A DNA stretch of 64,000 nucleotides from JAJFUI01 sp963754135 (GTDB lineage Bacteria; Planctomycetota; Planctomycetia; Pirellulales; Thermoguttaceae): NCBI GenBank assembly GCA_963754135.1, contig CAVWEY010000003.1, positions 2,108,001 to 2,172,000 on the forward strand. Direction: 5' to 3'. The number at the start of each line of letters is the position of its first letter. Position 1 is the stretch's first letter. This document shows positions 1 through 7,888 of this stretch, one piece after another. The translations under genes were made by a program, and so were the position numbers. The notes under the pieces were generated by a model. That model ran no database searches. It saw nothing but the letters and a program-made list of their open reading frames with translations, and had not been told where the DNA came from.

Positions 1-54
1 AATAGGAATTATAAGGAAAAAACTGGCCCTCCTGTTGGCGGGTAGCCGCGGGTA

Positions 55-83
55 TTCATCACAGACCGATTATTCGCTATAAT
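55..83 (+). promoter_or_regulatory. possible sigma-70 type promoter
   Basis: A perfect TATAAT at 78-83 lies 17 bases after TTCATC (55-60), a weak -35 box. It is 50 bases upstream of the diguanylate cyclase start, so it could drive that gene. Support is motif and spacing only. Confidence 0.35.
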
Positions 84-133
84 AGAACTGTCCTCCGATA
101 GCCCTGTCCCGCTCACCGTGGTGGTTTCATACC

Positions 134-1156
134 ATGCGTCTTGGCCTTGCCAACGAAGAACGTGATGGTCGGCCGCACTTTGCCAGCCCGCCGTCGGCCG
201 GGAGGCAGACACCAGCCCGAAACGCAAACGAGGGGGGGATGCAGGCCGCGTTCGAGCTCCTGCCCGACGCCGTGTTCTGCGTCGGTGTGCCGGCGATGAC
301 GCTCAACGGCGTCAATTGGGCGGCGTGCGCCCGGCTGGGCTATACGCGCGAGGAACTGCTGGGCATGGGCCTGCACGAGATTTGCCCGGCAGGCGACGTC
401 GCCGCCTTGGCCCAGCGGCTCGATCGGACCGCCGGGGAGGAGCCGGCCACGGCGGTAATCCGCACCGTGCAGCGGCGGAAGGATGGAACCGCCACGCCGG
501 CCCAGTGGCACGTGTCGCGGGTTTCGGCCGCTGGCGGCGACTATTGGATCGTCGTGGCCAGGGACCTGTCTGCCGACGCCGCCGAGGGTTTGGGCGGGCT
601 GGTTGCCGTGGCGCAGGACCTCGGCCGGCTGGGACACGATCCGCTGACCGGACTGCCTGACCGCCGGCTGTTCGAGCGGCGGGTGGACCGGGCGCTCGGG
701 CGGGCGCACGAGCGCGACGACTACCTCTTCGCCGTCTGTTTCCTGGACCTGGACGGCTTCAAGGCGGTCAACGACCGGCTTGGGCACCTGGCCGGAGACG
801 CCGTCTTGTGCGCGGTTGCCCGGCGGCTGGTCGGCTGCACCCGGCCCGGCGACATGGCGGCGCGCTATGGGGGCGACGAGTTCACCGTCCTGGTTGACGA
901 CCTCCACGGCGCCGAGGACGCCATGCTGGTGGCCAAGCGGATTCTGCGGCAATTGGAAACCCCCGTGGCAATCGGCGATTGTTCGGTGCAGGTTTCGGCC
1001 AGCATCGGCGTTGCCATGAGTCCGGCCGGCTGCCGGCGGGTCGAGGAGTTGCTGGGCAACGCCGACCGTGCAATGTATCGCGCCAAGTTTCTGGGGGGCG
1101 GCCAGGCGGCGCTCTGTGAGGCGAATCCCTCGCCGCGGCCGGTCAAACCACGGTAG
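134..1156 (+). CDS. PAS-GGDEF diguanylate cyclase
   Basis: Probably makes the second messenger cyclic di-GMP from two GTP in the cytoplasm, under control of a PAS sensor. Residues about 38-150 look like a PAS domain (FELLPDAVF, then a tail typical of PAS/PAC). The GGDEF domain starts at DPLTGLPDRRLFERR (about residue 174) and carries an intact active-site RYGGDEF near residue 250. An RPGD motif five residues before it matches the RxxD inhibitory site that binds product. No membrane segment or EAL domain is seen. The first 34 residues are low-complexity; an alternative ATG at 239 directly precedes the PAS domain but its GAGGGGGG lies too close for a good ribosome site. The gene stands alone upstream of a tRNA. 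Confidence 0.85.
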   Translation: MRLGLANEERDGRPHFASPPSAGRQTPARNANEGGMQAAFELLPDAVFCVGVPAMTLNGVNWAACARLGYTREELLGMGLHEICPAGDVAALAQRLDRTAGEEPATAVIRTVQRRKDGTATPAQWHVSRVSAAGGDYWIVVARDLSADAAEGLGGLVAVAQDLGRLGHDPLTGLPDRRLFERRVDRALGRAHERDDYLFAVCFLDLDGFKAVNDRLGHLAGDAVLCAVARRLVGCTRPGDMAARYGGDEFTVLVDDLHGAEDAMLVAKRILRQLETPVAIGDCSVQVSASIGVAMSPAGCRRVEELLGNADRAMYRAKFLGGGQAALCEANPSPRPVKPR

Positions 1157-1314
1157 CGTCGGGCAAGAACAGCAGGTCTGCCATTCCCTGCCGGTGGCAT
1201 GGGCAAACAGGGGAAAGTCGGGGCGTGCCTTTCCCGCCTTGCCAGAACGGCGCTTTCCAGTATGCTTGACGATTAGACTGGTGGTCCAAGTGTCGAAGGT
1301 GTCTAAACGGGTGT

Positions 1315-1344
1315 CAAGCAATTCGCACACGGGCGAATTGCTTG
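1315..1344 (+). terminator. 12-bp perfect hairpin between cyclase gene and tRNA
   Basis: CAAGCAATTCGC (1315-1326) and its exact complement (1333-1344) flank a six-base loop. There is no T-run after it, so it is either a factor-dependent or weak terminator, or another dispersed palindrome. It sits 31 bases before the tRNA. The rest of 1157-1375 shows no gene. Confidence 0.35.
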
Positions 1345-1375
1345 CGTCATAAGTGATTGCACGCAAAGTATTTAT

Positions 1376-1448
1376 GCGCCTGTAGCTCAGGGGATAGAGC
1401 GACGGTTTCCTAAACCGTAGGTCGCAGGTTCGATTCCTGCCAGGCGTG
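1376..1448 (+). tRNA. tRNA-Arg (anticodon CCT)
   Basis: Full cloverleaf: acceptor GCGCCTG pairs with CAGGCGT (one G-U), D-arm GCTC...GAGC, anticodon stem ACGGT/ACCGT around loop TTCCTAA giving anticodon CCT, and T-arm GCAGG TTCGATT CCTGC. G at 1448 is the discriminator base; CCA is not encoded. It reads AGG codons. Confidence 0.95.
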
Positions 1449-1486
1449 TTCCCCGTTTGCGGTGGGAACCGGAACCAGACAGAACC

Positions 1487-2872
1487 ATGTCGTCCGCGGA
1501 TCAGAGCAACAAAGCGGCCGGCCCGAGCGTATTGGACGGGCGTGCCTCAGAATTGATCCTCGTGGTGGAAGACGATGCCGCGCTGCGGAGGCTGATCGAG
1601 AAGTCCCTGGCCGCCAATGGTCATCGCCCGCTGGGCGCCGCCGACGGGGCCTCGGCGCTGGCTTGTCTGGGGCGCTGCTCCCCCCGGCTGATGCTCTTGG
1701 ATTACAGCTTGCCCGACATGCGCGGCGAGCAGCTTTTGGAACGGGTCGAGGCTCTGGGGAAGCGTGTGCCGTTCGTGGTGGCCACGGGTCACGGGAGCGA
1801 GAGCGTGGCCGTGGAGATGATGAAACGCGGCGCCTACGACTATCTCGTCAAGGGGGCCACCTTCATGAAGCTCCTGCCCGTGGTCGTCGATCAAGCCTTG
1901 GAGCGGGTACGGCAGGCCCAGCGGCTGACCGAGGCCGAAGAGCGGTTGCGGCGGACCCACGACGAACTCGAGCAGCGCGTGCGGCAGCGGACGGCCGAGT
2001 TGGCCGAAGCCAACCGCCGCCTCCGCGTCGAGATGGACGAGCGCCGCCGTGCTGAAGACCTAGTGCTTCAGCACCAAGCCGAGCTGGCCCACGTGGCACG
2101 GCTGAGCACCGTGGGCGAGATGGTGGCGGAGTTGACCCACGAGTTGAATCAGCCGTTGAGCGCCATCTGCAGCTACGCCCAGGCCGGAAAACGGGTGTTG
2201 GCGGTGGACGGAGCAGACCTGCGCAGGTCATTTTCCAGCATGATTTCCGAAGACATGAGCGATTTGATGCGAAAGCATGACCTTAAGGTCCAGGAACTGT
2301 CCACCTCGTTGAATCAGATGAGCGAGCAGGCCGACCGGGCGGCGGAGATCATCCGCCGCCTGCGGCGCTTCGTCACCAAGGCCAAGCCGTCGCAGTCGCC
2401 GGTGGACATCAACGCCATGATCCACGAGGTGAGCGGGTTGATGAGCATCGACGCGCGGATGGCCGGCGCGGAGGTGGTCTTCGAGTTGACCGACCCACTG
2501 CCGCCGGTCGTCGGCGACCGGATTCAGTTGGAGCAAGTGCTGGTGAACCTGATGCGCAACGCCTTCGAGTCGCTGCGGGAAGCGCCGCAGGGCGGCCGCC
2601 GGCTGAGCATCCGCACGGCGCTGGACGGGGAAAAGAACGTCGTGGTCGACGTGGACGACAACGGCGCAGGCGTGCCGCCGGAGGTGGCCGGCCGCCTCTT
2701 CGAGCGTTTTTTCACCACCAAGCCCGCGGGAATGGGCATGGGCTTGTCCATCGGCCGGTCGATTGTCGAGAACCACGGGGGGAAGCTGTGGGCCGCCCCC
2801 GCGGCGGGCCGCGGCGCCCGGTTCCATTTCACCTTGCCGATTCATCCGGGAGAGCAACATCGTGGAAAGTGA
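1487..2872 (+). CDS. receiver-domain histidine kinase (FixL/NtrB-like)
   Basis: A cytoplasmic hybrid sensor: an N-terminal response-regulator receiver (about residues 10-125, phosphoacceptor Asp in LLDYSLPDM, Lys in YLVKGA), a coiled-coil linker, a dimerisation domain with phospho-acceptor His in ELTHELNQPL, and an ATPase domain (N box LVNLMRNAFESL, G box DDNGAGVPPE, then GMGMGLSIGRSIVE). The family passes phosphate to a response regulator. The partner is almost certainly the FixJ-type regulator whose GTG start overlaps this stop by 11 bases. I chose ATG 1487 over an in-frame TTG at 1457 because the extra residues are unlike the family. An unusual stretch between the H box and the second helix (about residues 235-275) may be an insertion. 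The input signal is unknown. Confidence 0.88.
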   Translation: MSSADQSNKAAGPSVLDGRASELILVVEDDAALRRLIEKSLAANGHRPLGAADGASALACLGRCSPRLMLLDYSLPDMRGEQLLERVEALGKRVPFVVATGHGSESVAVEMMKRGAYDYLVKGATFMKLLPVVVDQALERVRQAQRLTEAEERLRRTHDELEQRVRQRTAELAEANRRLRVEMDERRRAEDLVLQHQAELAHVARLSTVGEMVAELTHELNQPLSAICSYAQAGKRVLAVDGADLRRSFSSMISEDMSDLMRKHDLKVQELSTSLNQMSEQADRAAEIIRRLRRFVTKAKPSQSPVDINAMIHEVSGLMSIDARMAGAEVVFELTDPLPPVVGDRIQLEQVLVNLMRNAFESLREAPQGGRRLSIRTALDGEKNVVVDVDDNGAGVPPEVAGRLFERFFTTKPAGMGMGLSIGRSIVENHGGKLWAAPAAGRGARFHFTLPIHPGEQHRGK

Positions 2873-3506
2873 GCCGACGATCTTTATCGTGGACGACGAT
2901 CCGGCCGTGCGGGCGGGCCTGACGGCGCTAGTGCGTTCGATGGGTTTGCAGCCGGAGGCGTACCAATCGGCCCAGGAGTTTCTCGACGCCTTCGACGCTG
3001 CCCGCCCAGGCTGCCTGCTGATCGACGTGCGGATGCCCGGCATCAGCGGCCTGGAACTGCTCGAACAACTCAACCACAAAGACGTTCCTTTGCCGGCCAT
3101 CGTCATGTCGGCCTACGGCGACGTGCCGATGGTGGTGCGGGCGATGAAGGCCGGGGCGCTGAACTTCCTGGAGAAGCCCTGCCGCGACCAGGACCTCTGG
3201 GAGGCCATCCAAGAGGCCCTGAAATGGGACCAACAACATCGCCAGCGATTGACCCTGCGGGCCAGAATCCTCCACCGTCTGGAACGTCTTACCCCCGGCG
3301 AGCACGCCGTCCTGCGATTGTTGACCGACGGCAGCTCGAACAAGGAGATCGCCGAGAAGTTGGGCCTGAGCGTGCGGACCATCGAGGTCCGCCGCTCCAA
3401 GCTGATGAAGAAAATGAAAGCCGGGTCCCTGGCCGAACTGGTCCGGCTCACGTTCTCGGCCAATCCCGATTACGGAAAACGCGAAACAGAAATTGCCCAA
3501 GGGTAG
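2862..3506 (+). CDS. FixJ-family response regulator
   Basis: A two-domain transcription regulator of 214 residues. The receiver (residues 5-120) has IFIVDDDPAVR, acceptor Asp in LLIDVRMPGISG and Lys in FLEKPC. The C-terminal LuxR-type helix-turn-helix contains LTPGEHAVLRLL and NKEIAEKLGLSVRTIEVRRS, the usual FixJ/NarL DNA-recognition region. Start GTG 2862 lies inside the end of the kinase gene, and translational coupling is likely. Together they form a FixLJ-like two-component pair. Target genes are unknown; the thiamine-binding and glycolate oxidase genes follow on the same strand. Confidence 0.9.
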   Translation: MESEPTIFIVDDDPAVRAGLTALVRSMGLQPEAYQSAQEFLDAFDAARPGCLLIDVRMPGISGLELLEQLNHKDVPLPAIVMSAYGDVPMVVRAMKAGALNFLEKPCRDQDLWEAIQEALKWDQQHRQRLTLRARILHRLERLTPGEHAVLRLLTDGSSNKEIAEKLGLSVRTIEVRRSKLMKKMKAGSLAELVRLTFSANPDYGKRETEIAQG

Positions 3507-3511
3507 CTATC

Positions 3512-3820
3512 ATGGTCCTGTTGGATTTCAGCATGTTTCCCATCGGAAAGGGCGAGAGTCTCAGTCCGTATGTCGCCCGAAGCCTCGATATCATCGACCG
3601 CAGCGGGCTCAGCTACCGCTGTCACGCGATGGGCACCACCCTGGAGGGGGACCTCGACGCGGCCCTGGAGGTCGTCAAACAGTGTTTCCAGGTCATGGCG
3701 GCCGACTGCGACCGCATCGAGTGCTCGGTCAAGATCGACTATCGCAAAGGCCCCGCCGGCCGGCTCGACGCCAAGGTGGCCAGCGTCGAGCGGAAGCTCG
3801 GCCGGCCCGTGAAGAAATAG
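3512..3820 (+). CDS. MTH1187/YqgV family thiamine-binding protein
   Basis: A 102-residue protein starting MVLLDFSMFPIGKGESLSPYV, which matches the start of the MTH1187 (DUF77) family. Members form ferredoxin-like tetramers and some bind thiamine. Conserved features visible are the SPYV and Y.CHAMGTTLEG segments. It starts five bases after the regulator stop, so it is probably in the same transcript. Its role here (thiamine sensing or storage) is inferred from the family. Confidence 0.8.
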   Translation: MVLLDFSMFPIGKGESLSPYVARSLDIIDRSGLSYRCHAMGTTLEGDLDAALEVVKQCFQVMAADCDRIECSVKIDYRKGPAGRLDAKVASVERKLGRPVKK

Positions 3821-3853
3821 GCACGGGCCGGGCGAAAGGGCTATAATCTAACT

Positions 3854-5356
3854 ATGTTCTCTCCGCTGATTTCCGACCTCCGTGTAGCACTGGGCCGCGA
3901 AAACGTCCTCTCGGCGCCGTCGGAACTGGCGGTCTATGATTGCGACGCCGTGACGATTGATCGCCGCCGGCCCGAGGCGGTGGTTTTTCCCCGCTCCGCG
4001 CAACACGTTGCCGAGGTGGTGAAACTCGCGGGGCGGCACGGCGCGGCGGTAGTCGCCCGCGGCGCCGGCACCAGTCTGGCCGGCGGCTGCCTGCCGCTGG
4101 ACGGCACAGTTGTGGTCATGCTCACGCGGATGAACAAGGTGCTCGAAATCGACCTCCGCAACCGCATGGCGGTAGTCGAGGCGGGCGTGCCCAATCTGCG
4201 GCTCACGCAGGCCCTGGCCGGCACCGGCTTCCACTATGCCCCCGACCCCTCCAGCCAAGGCGCCAGCACCATCGGCGGCAACGTCGCCACCAACGCCGGC
4301 GGCCCGCACACGCTCAAGTACGGCGTGACGGTCAACCACGTGCTCGGCCTCGAGGCCGTGTTGGCCGACGGTTCGATCGTGCAGCTCGGCGCGGCAGCCG
4401 ATCGACTAGGTTCCCACGCGGAGCGTGGGAACCAGAACGCAGATCGAGGGCTGGGCGGTTTACCGCCCAGTAGCCCGCCGGAACTGGACCTCTTGGGCGT
4501 CCTGGTGGGCAGTGAAGGCACGCTGGCCATCGTCACCAAGGTCTGGGTCCGCCTGACGCCCAACCCGCAAGACTATCGGGCGATGCGGGCGATTTTCAAT
4601 TCCCTGGACGACGCCTGCAACGCCACCAGCCAGATCATTGCCGCCGGCATCATCCCCGCCGCGTTGGAACTGATGGACCAGGGGATTCTCACTGCGGTAG
4701 AAGAGGCGTTCCAGTTCGGCTTTCCGCCCGACGCCGCCGCGGTGCTGGTGATCGAGGTGGACGGGCCGGCCGTCGGGCTGGACCGGCAGCAAGCGCAGAT
4801 CGTCGAGTTCTGCAAGCGGTTCGGCGCCCGCGAGGTCCTCGAAGCCGCCTCGGCCGAGCACCGCGAGCTGCTCTGGAAGTGCCGCAAGTCGGCCGTCGGG
4901 GCCACCGGCCGGCTCAGCCCGAGCTATATCATCGAGGACGGCGTGGTGCCGCGGACGCGGCTGCCGCAGATCATCCGCCGCACGGCCGAAATCGGCGGCA
5001 AGTACAACATTCGCATCGTGAACGTCGCCCACGCCGGCGACGGCAACGTGCATCCGATCCTCCTGTTCGACGAGCGCGACCGGGGACAGGTCGAGCGGGC
5101 GAAGGCCGTGGGACGCGAGATTCTCGAAGAGTGCATCGCCCTGGGCGGCAGCATCACCGCCGAGCACGGCATCGGCGTCGAGAAGATTGGACTGATGGAC
5201 CGGCTCTTCAACCCCGCCGATTTGGAGGCGATGCGCCGCGTGCGGAAATCGTTTGATCCGGCGGGCCGGTTGAATCCGGGAAAACTCATACCGGATGAAG
5301 GAAGTGGTGCTTCGGACCTTACGCCCAACAAACCGCTTGCGGTTTCGCAACCATGA
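3854..5356 (+). CDS. glcD: glycolate oxidase FAD-binding subunit GlcD
   Basis: FAD-linked catalytic subunit of the three-part glycolate (or D-lactate) oxidase, which oxidises glycolate to glyoxylate and passes electrons through GlcF to the respiratory chain. The FAD-binding segment ARGAGTSLAGG is near residue 75, SSQGASTIGGNVATNAGG near 135, and the C-terminal AEHGIGVEK near 435 is typical. The protein is 500 residues, as usual, but residues about 180-210 are an extra in-frame stretch encoded by two back-to-back palindromes (see 4409-4470) just before the conserved LLGVLVGSEGTL. The stop overlaps the glcE start in ATGA. A TATAAT at 3842-3847 lies too close to the start to be convincing. Confidence 0.9.
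   Translation: MFSPLISDLRVALGRENVLSAPSELAVYDCDAVTIDRRRPEAVVFPRSAQHVAEVVKLAGRHGAAVVARGAGTSLAGGCLPLDGTVVVMLTRMNKVLEIDLRNRMAVVEAGVPNLRLTQALAGTGFHYAPDPSSQGASTIGGNVATNAGGPHTLKYGVTVNHVLGLEAVLADGSIVQLGAAADRLGSHAERGNQNADRGLGGLPPSSPPELDLLGVLVGSEGTLAIVTKVWVRLTPNPQDYRAMRAIFNSLDDACNATSQIIAAGIIPAALELMDQGILTAVEEAFQFGFPPDAAAVLVIEVDGPAVGLDRQQAQIVEFCKRFGAREVLEAASAEHRELLWKCRKSAVGATGRLSPSYIIEDGVVPRTRLPQIIRRTAEIGGKYNIRIVNVAHAGDGNVHPILLFDERDRGQVERAKAVGREILEECIALGGSITAEHGIGVEKIGLMDRLFNPADLEAMRRVRKSFDPAGRLNPGKLIPDEGSGASDLTPNKPLAVSQP
4409..4470. repeat. two palindromes inserted in glcD (family A plus a second hairpin)
   Basis: The first hairpin has 11-bp perfect arms (4409-4419 and 4423-4433, ending CCCACGC/GCGTGGG) around GGA. 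The second (4451-4470) has 9-bp arms CTGGGCGGT/ACCGCCCAG around TT. Both are translated in frame, adding about 25-30 residues absent from ordinary GlcD. Confidence 0.85.
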
Positions 5357-6450
5357 CTGAGGACATCGTACCGGCCGACGCGGCTGCGCTGGCGGAGGCG
5401 GTGCGCGCCGCGGCCGGCAGCGGCACGGCCGTTTATCCGCTCGGCGGCGGAACGATGAGACTTCCTCACGCGGAGCGTGAGGAGTACATTAAGCTCTCGA
5501 CGGCGAACCTCAATCGTGTGATCGACTACCCGGCGGCCGACATGACGATCACCGTCGAGGCCGGCATGACCATCGCCGAGTTGAGCCGGCAACTGGCCGC
5601 GAGCCGGCAATGGCTGCCGGTGGACGTTCCGTGGCCGGATCGGGCGACCGTCGGCGGCGCGATCGCCGTGAATGCGGCCGGCCCCCGCCGCTATGCCTAC
5701 GGCACGATGCGCGATTACCTGCTCGGGTTCACGGCCGTCGATGGGACAGGAATGACGTTTTCGGGCGGTGGCCGGGTGGTGAAGAACGCCGCCGGCTACA
5801 ACATGTGCCGCTTGATGGCCGGCTCCTGGGGCACGCTGGGCGTGATCACCCAGGCCACGCTGCTGGTCCGCCCGTTGGCGGAAGCCTCGGCCCTGCTGGC
5901 CTGCGAGGTACGCGATTTCGACCTGGCGGAGAAACTGCTGGCCGGCCTGGTCCGCTCGCCGGTGCAGCCCGTGGCGGTCGAACTGGCGGCCGGCCGCTCA
6001 CAGGAAGGCAATCCGCTCTTCGGTCCGCTGCTGGAAGGCAGCGCGTGCCGGTTGTACGTTGGTTTCGAGGGCTCGGCCGCGGAGGTCGCGTGGATGTTGG
6101 ACACGCTCCAGGCGGAGTGGGCCGCCCTGGGCATGACTTCACCAACGCTTATGCCCAGCCTTGCCACCGACAAGCTCTGGCGTTGGATTTCGGAGTTCCC
6201 CGCCGACGTGCAATTTAGCGTGCTCCCGAGCAAGCTGATCGAGACGATCGTCAAGGTGCTGGCGGCCGCACCCGATTGTGCCGTCCACGCCCACGCCGGC
6301 GATGGCGTGATCCATGTGGCCGGCTATCACGATCATCATACGATGGACGGCGACGGTAGCCGGGGAATCCACGTGATGCGGGCGATCAAGGACCGCTTCG
6401 ACCCCAAGAACATCCTCAATCCACCGTTGTACTCCTCACGCTCCGCGTGA
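5353..6450 (+). CDS. glcE: glycolate oxidase subunit GlcE (FAD-binding)
   Basis: Second FAD-binding subunit of glycolate oxidase, smaller than GlcD at 365 residues. It has the FAD-binding pattern VYPLGGGT, DMTITVEAGMT and VGGAIAVNAAGPRRYAYGTMRDYLLG of the family, and ends with KDRFDPKNILNP. Its start overlaps the glcD stop. Residues about 37-43 (LPHAEREEY) are encoded by a family-A palindrome replacing the usual loop after GGGT. The stop TGA (6448-6450) lies inside another palindrome, so the last residues YSSRSA are repeat-derived. Coupled to glcD and glcF. Confidence 0.88.
   Translation: MTEDIVPADAAALAEAVRAAAGSGTAVYPLGGGTMRLPHAEREEYIKLSTANLNRVIDYPAADMTITVEAGMTIAELSRQLAASRQWLPVDVPWPDRATVGGAIAVNAAGPRRYAYGTMRDYLLGFTAVDGTGMTFSGGGRVVKNAAGYNMCRLMAGSWGTLGVITQATLLVRPLAEASALLACEVRDFDLAEKLLAGLVRSPVQPVAVELAAGRSQEGNPLFGPLLEGSACRLYVGFEGSAAEVAWMLDTLQAEWAALGMTSPTLMPSLATDKLWRWISEFPADVQFSVLPSKLIETIVKVLAAAPDCAVHAHAGDGVIHVAGYHDHHTMDGDGSRGIHVMRAIKDRFDPKNILNPPLYSSRSA
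5463..5483. repeat. family-A palindrome inside glcE
   Basis: Nine-bp arms TCCTCACGC/GCGTGAGGA around GGA, followed by GAGTAC (5482-5487). It is read in frame as LPHAEREEY and corresponds to the right half of the 54-bp doublets at 6429 and 20925. Confidence 0.85.
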
Positions 6451-6482
6451 GGGCGCTTCATCACGCGGAGCGTGATGAGTAC
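6429..6482. repeat. 54-bp family-A doublet spanning the glcE-glcF junction
   Basis: Two hairpins, arms CCTCACGC/GCGTGAGG around TCC (6434-6452) and CATCACGC/GCGTGATG around GGA (6459-6477), are framed by GTACTC (6429-6434) and its complement GAGTAC (6477-6482). The first supplies the glcE stop codon and the second the likely glcF start codon. A doublet of the same length sits at 20925-20978. Confidence 0.88.
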
Positions 6483-7888
6483 GAATATGACCTCAAACGG
6501 CTTCGACAACCCGAACCCCACCAGCGCTCCGAACCCCGCCGCGGGGATCGGCTACGATCTGTTCCTGCGCTGCGTTCATTGCGGGCTGTGTACGTCGAGT
6601 TGCCCGACGTTCACCGAGGTGGGCGACGAGAACGACGGCCCCCGCGGCCGCATCCAGTTGATGCGGATGGTGGCCGACGGGCGGACGGGCCTGACCGGCC
6701 GGATGCGGCGCCACCTGGAATTGTGCGTCGATTGCCGGGCCTGCGAAACGGCCTGCCCCTCCGGCGTCGAGTATGGCCGGCTGATCGAGCCCTTCCGCCT
6801 GGCCGTCCGGCAGGCCGACCGGCGGGCGGAGGAGCGATACGACTGGTTCCGCGAACTGATTCTGCTGCGGCTGTTCCCTTACGCCGACCGGATGCGGCGG
6901 CTGCTCCGGCCGGTGCGGTTCGCACAGCAGACCGGGCTGTTCGACCTGGCCGAGCGGATGGGCCTGTTGCGGCTGATCCCCGGCCGGCTGGGGCGGATGG
7001 TTCCGCTCTTGCCGCCGCCGGTGAAAGGCGGGCCGAGGCTGCCGCGGTTCCTGCCGGCCGTGGGGCGGAAGCGGGCCCGCGTGGCCTTCTTCGTCGGCTG
7101 CGTCGCCGACGCCATGTTCCGCCACACCCATTGGGCCACGCTGCGGGTCTTGCAGCAAAACGGCTGCGACGTCTTCATCCCGCCCGAGCAAGGCTGTTGC
7201 GGGGCGATCCACTTGCACGCCGGCGACGGCCGCGGGGCCCGCCGCATGGCCGACGCGAACCTCGTGGCCTTCGAGCTGGACCGCTACGACGCGGTCGTCG
7301 TCAACCACGCCGGCTGCGGGGCGATGATGAAGGAGTACGGCCGGCACTGGCGCGACGGCTTGCAGCCGCACCGGGAGAAGTTCGCCGCCAAGGTCAGAGA
7401 CGTCAACGAGTTCATCGACGCGTTGGGGATGATTCCGCCCACCGGCCGGATCGAAGAGGTCGCCACGTACCACGACGCCTGCCACCTGGCCCACGCCCAG
7501 CGGATCACGGCCGCCCCGCGGCGGCTCTTGGCGGCCATTCCGGGGCTGGAACTCCGCGATTTGCCGGAGTCGGGCATCTGCTGCGGCTCGGCCGGCGTCT
7601 ACAACCTCAACGAGGCCGAGATGTTCCGACCGGCTCGCCCGGCGGAAGATCGAGAACATCCTCAGCACCGGCGCCCGGATCGTGCTGGCCTCAAATGCCG
7701 GCTGCCTGCTACAGATTCAGCGCGAGGTCCGCCAGCGCAAGTTGCCGCTGCGGGTGATGCACCCGATGGATCTGCTCGACCTGAGCTACCGGGGCGAGCA
7801 GCCGGCAATGGAACCGTCCAACCGGGAGAATGGCCGCCGGATGATGTCGGCCGAAGAAGCGGAGCGACGCGAAGACCTCTTGGGCTAG
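6475..7888 (+). CDS. glcF: glycolate oxidase iron-sulfur subunit GlcF (one frame break)
   Basis: Electron-transfer subunit with two 4Fe-4S clusters: CVHCGLCTSSCP (about residue 28) and CVDCRACETACP (about residue 80), followed by two CCG-type domains with GCCGAIHLHAGD and GICCGSAGVYN. It takes electrons from GlcD/GlcE. ATG 6475 is inside a palindrome; ATG 6487 is an alternative. After NEAEM near 7620 the frame breaks. Deleting one T from the GTTCC at about 7623-7626 restores SDRLARRKIENIL and reads on to LDLSYRG and a stop at 7886-7888, giving about 470 residues, normal for GlcF. This is either a sequencing error or a recent mutation. Confidence 0.85.

Noticed and set aside
113..1366. Minus-strand frame of 417 codons
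   Set aside because: Antisense to the diguanylate cyclase, whose GGDEF motif is clear; the frame has no recognisable domain.
3842..3847. TATAAT just before glcD
   Set aside because: Only seven bases from the start codon and no -35 box at the right distance.
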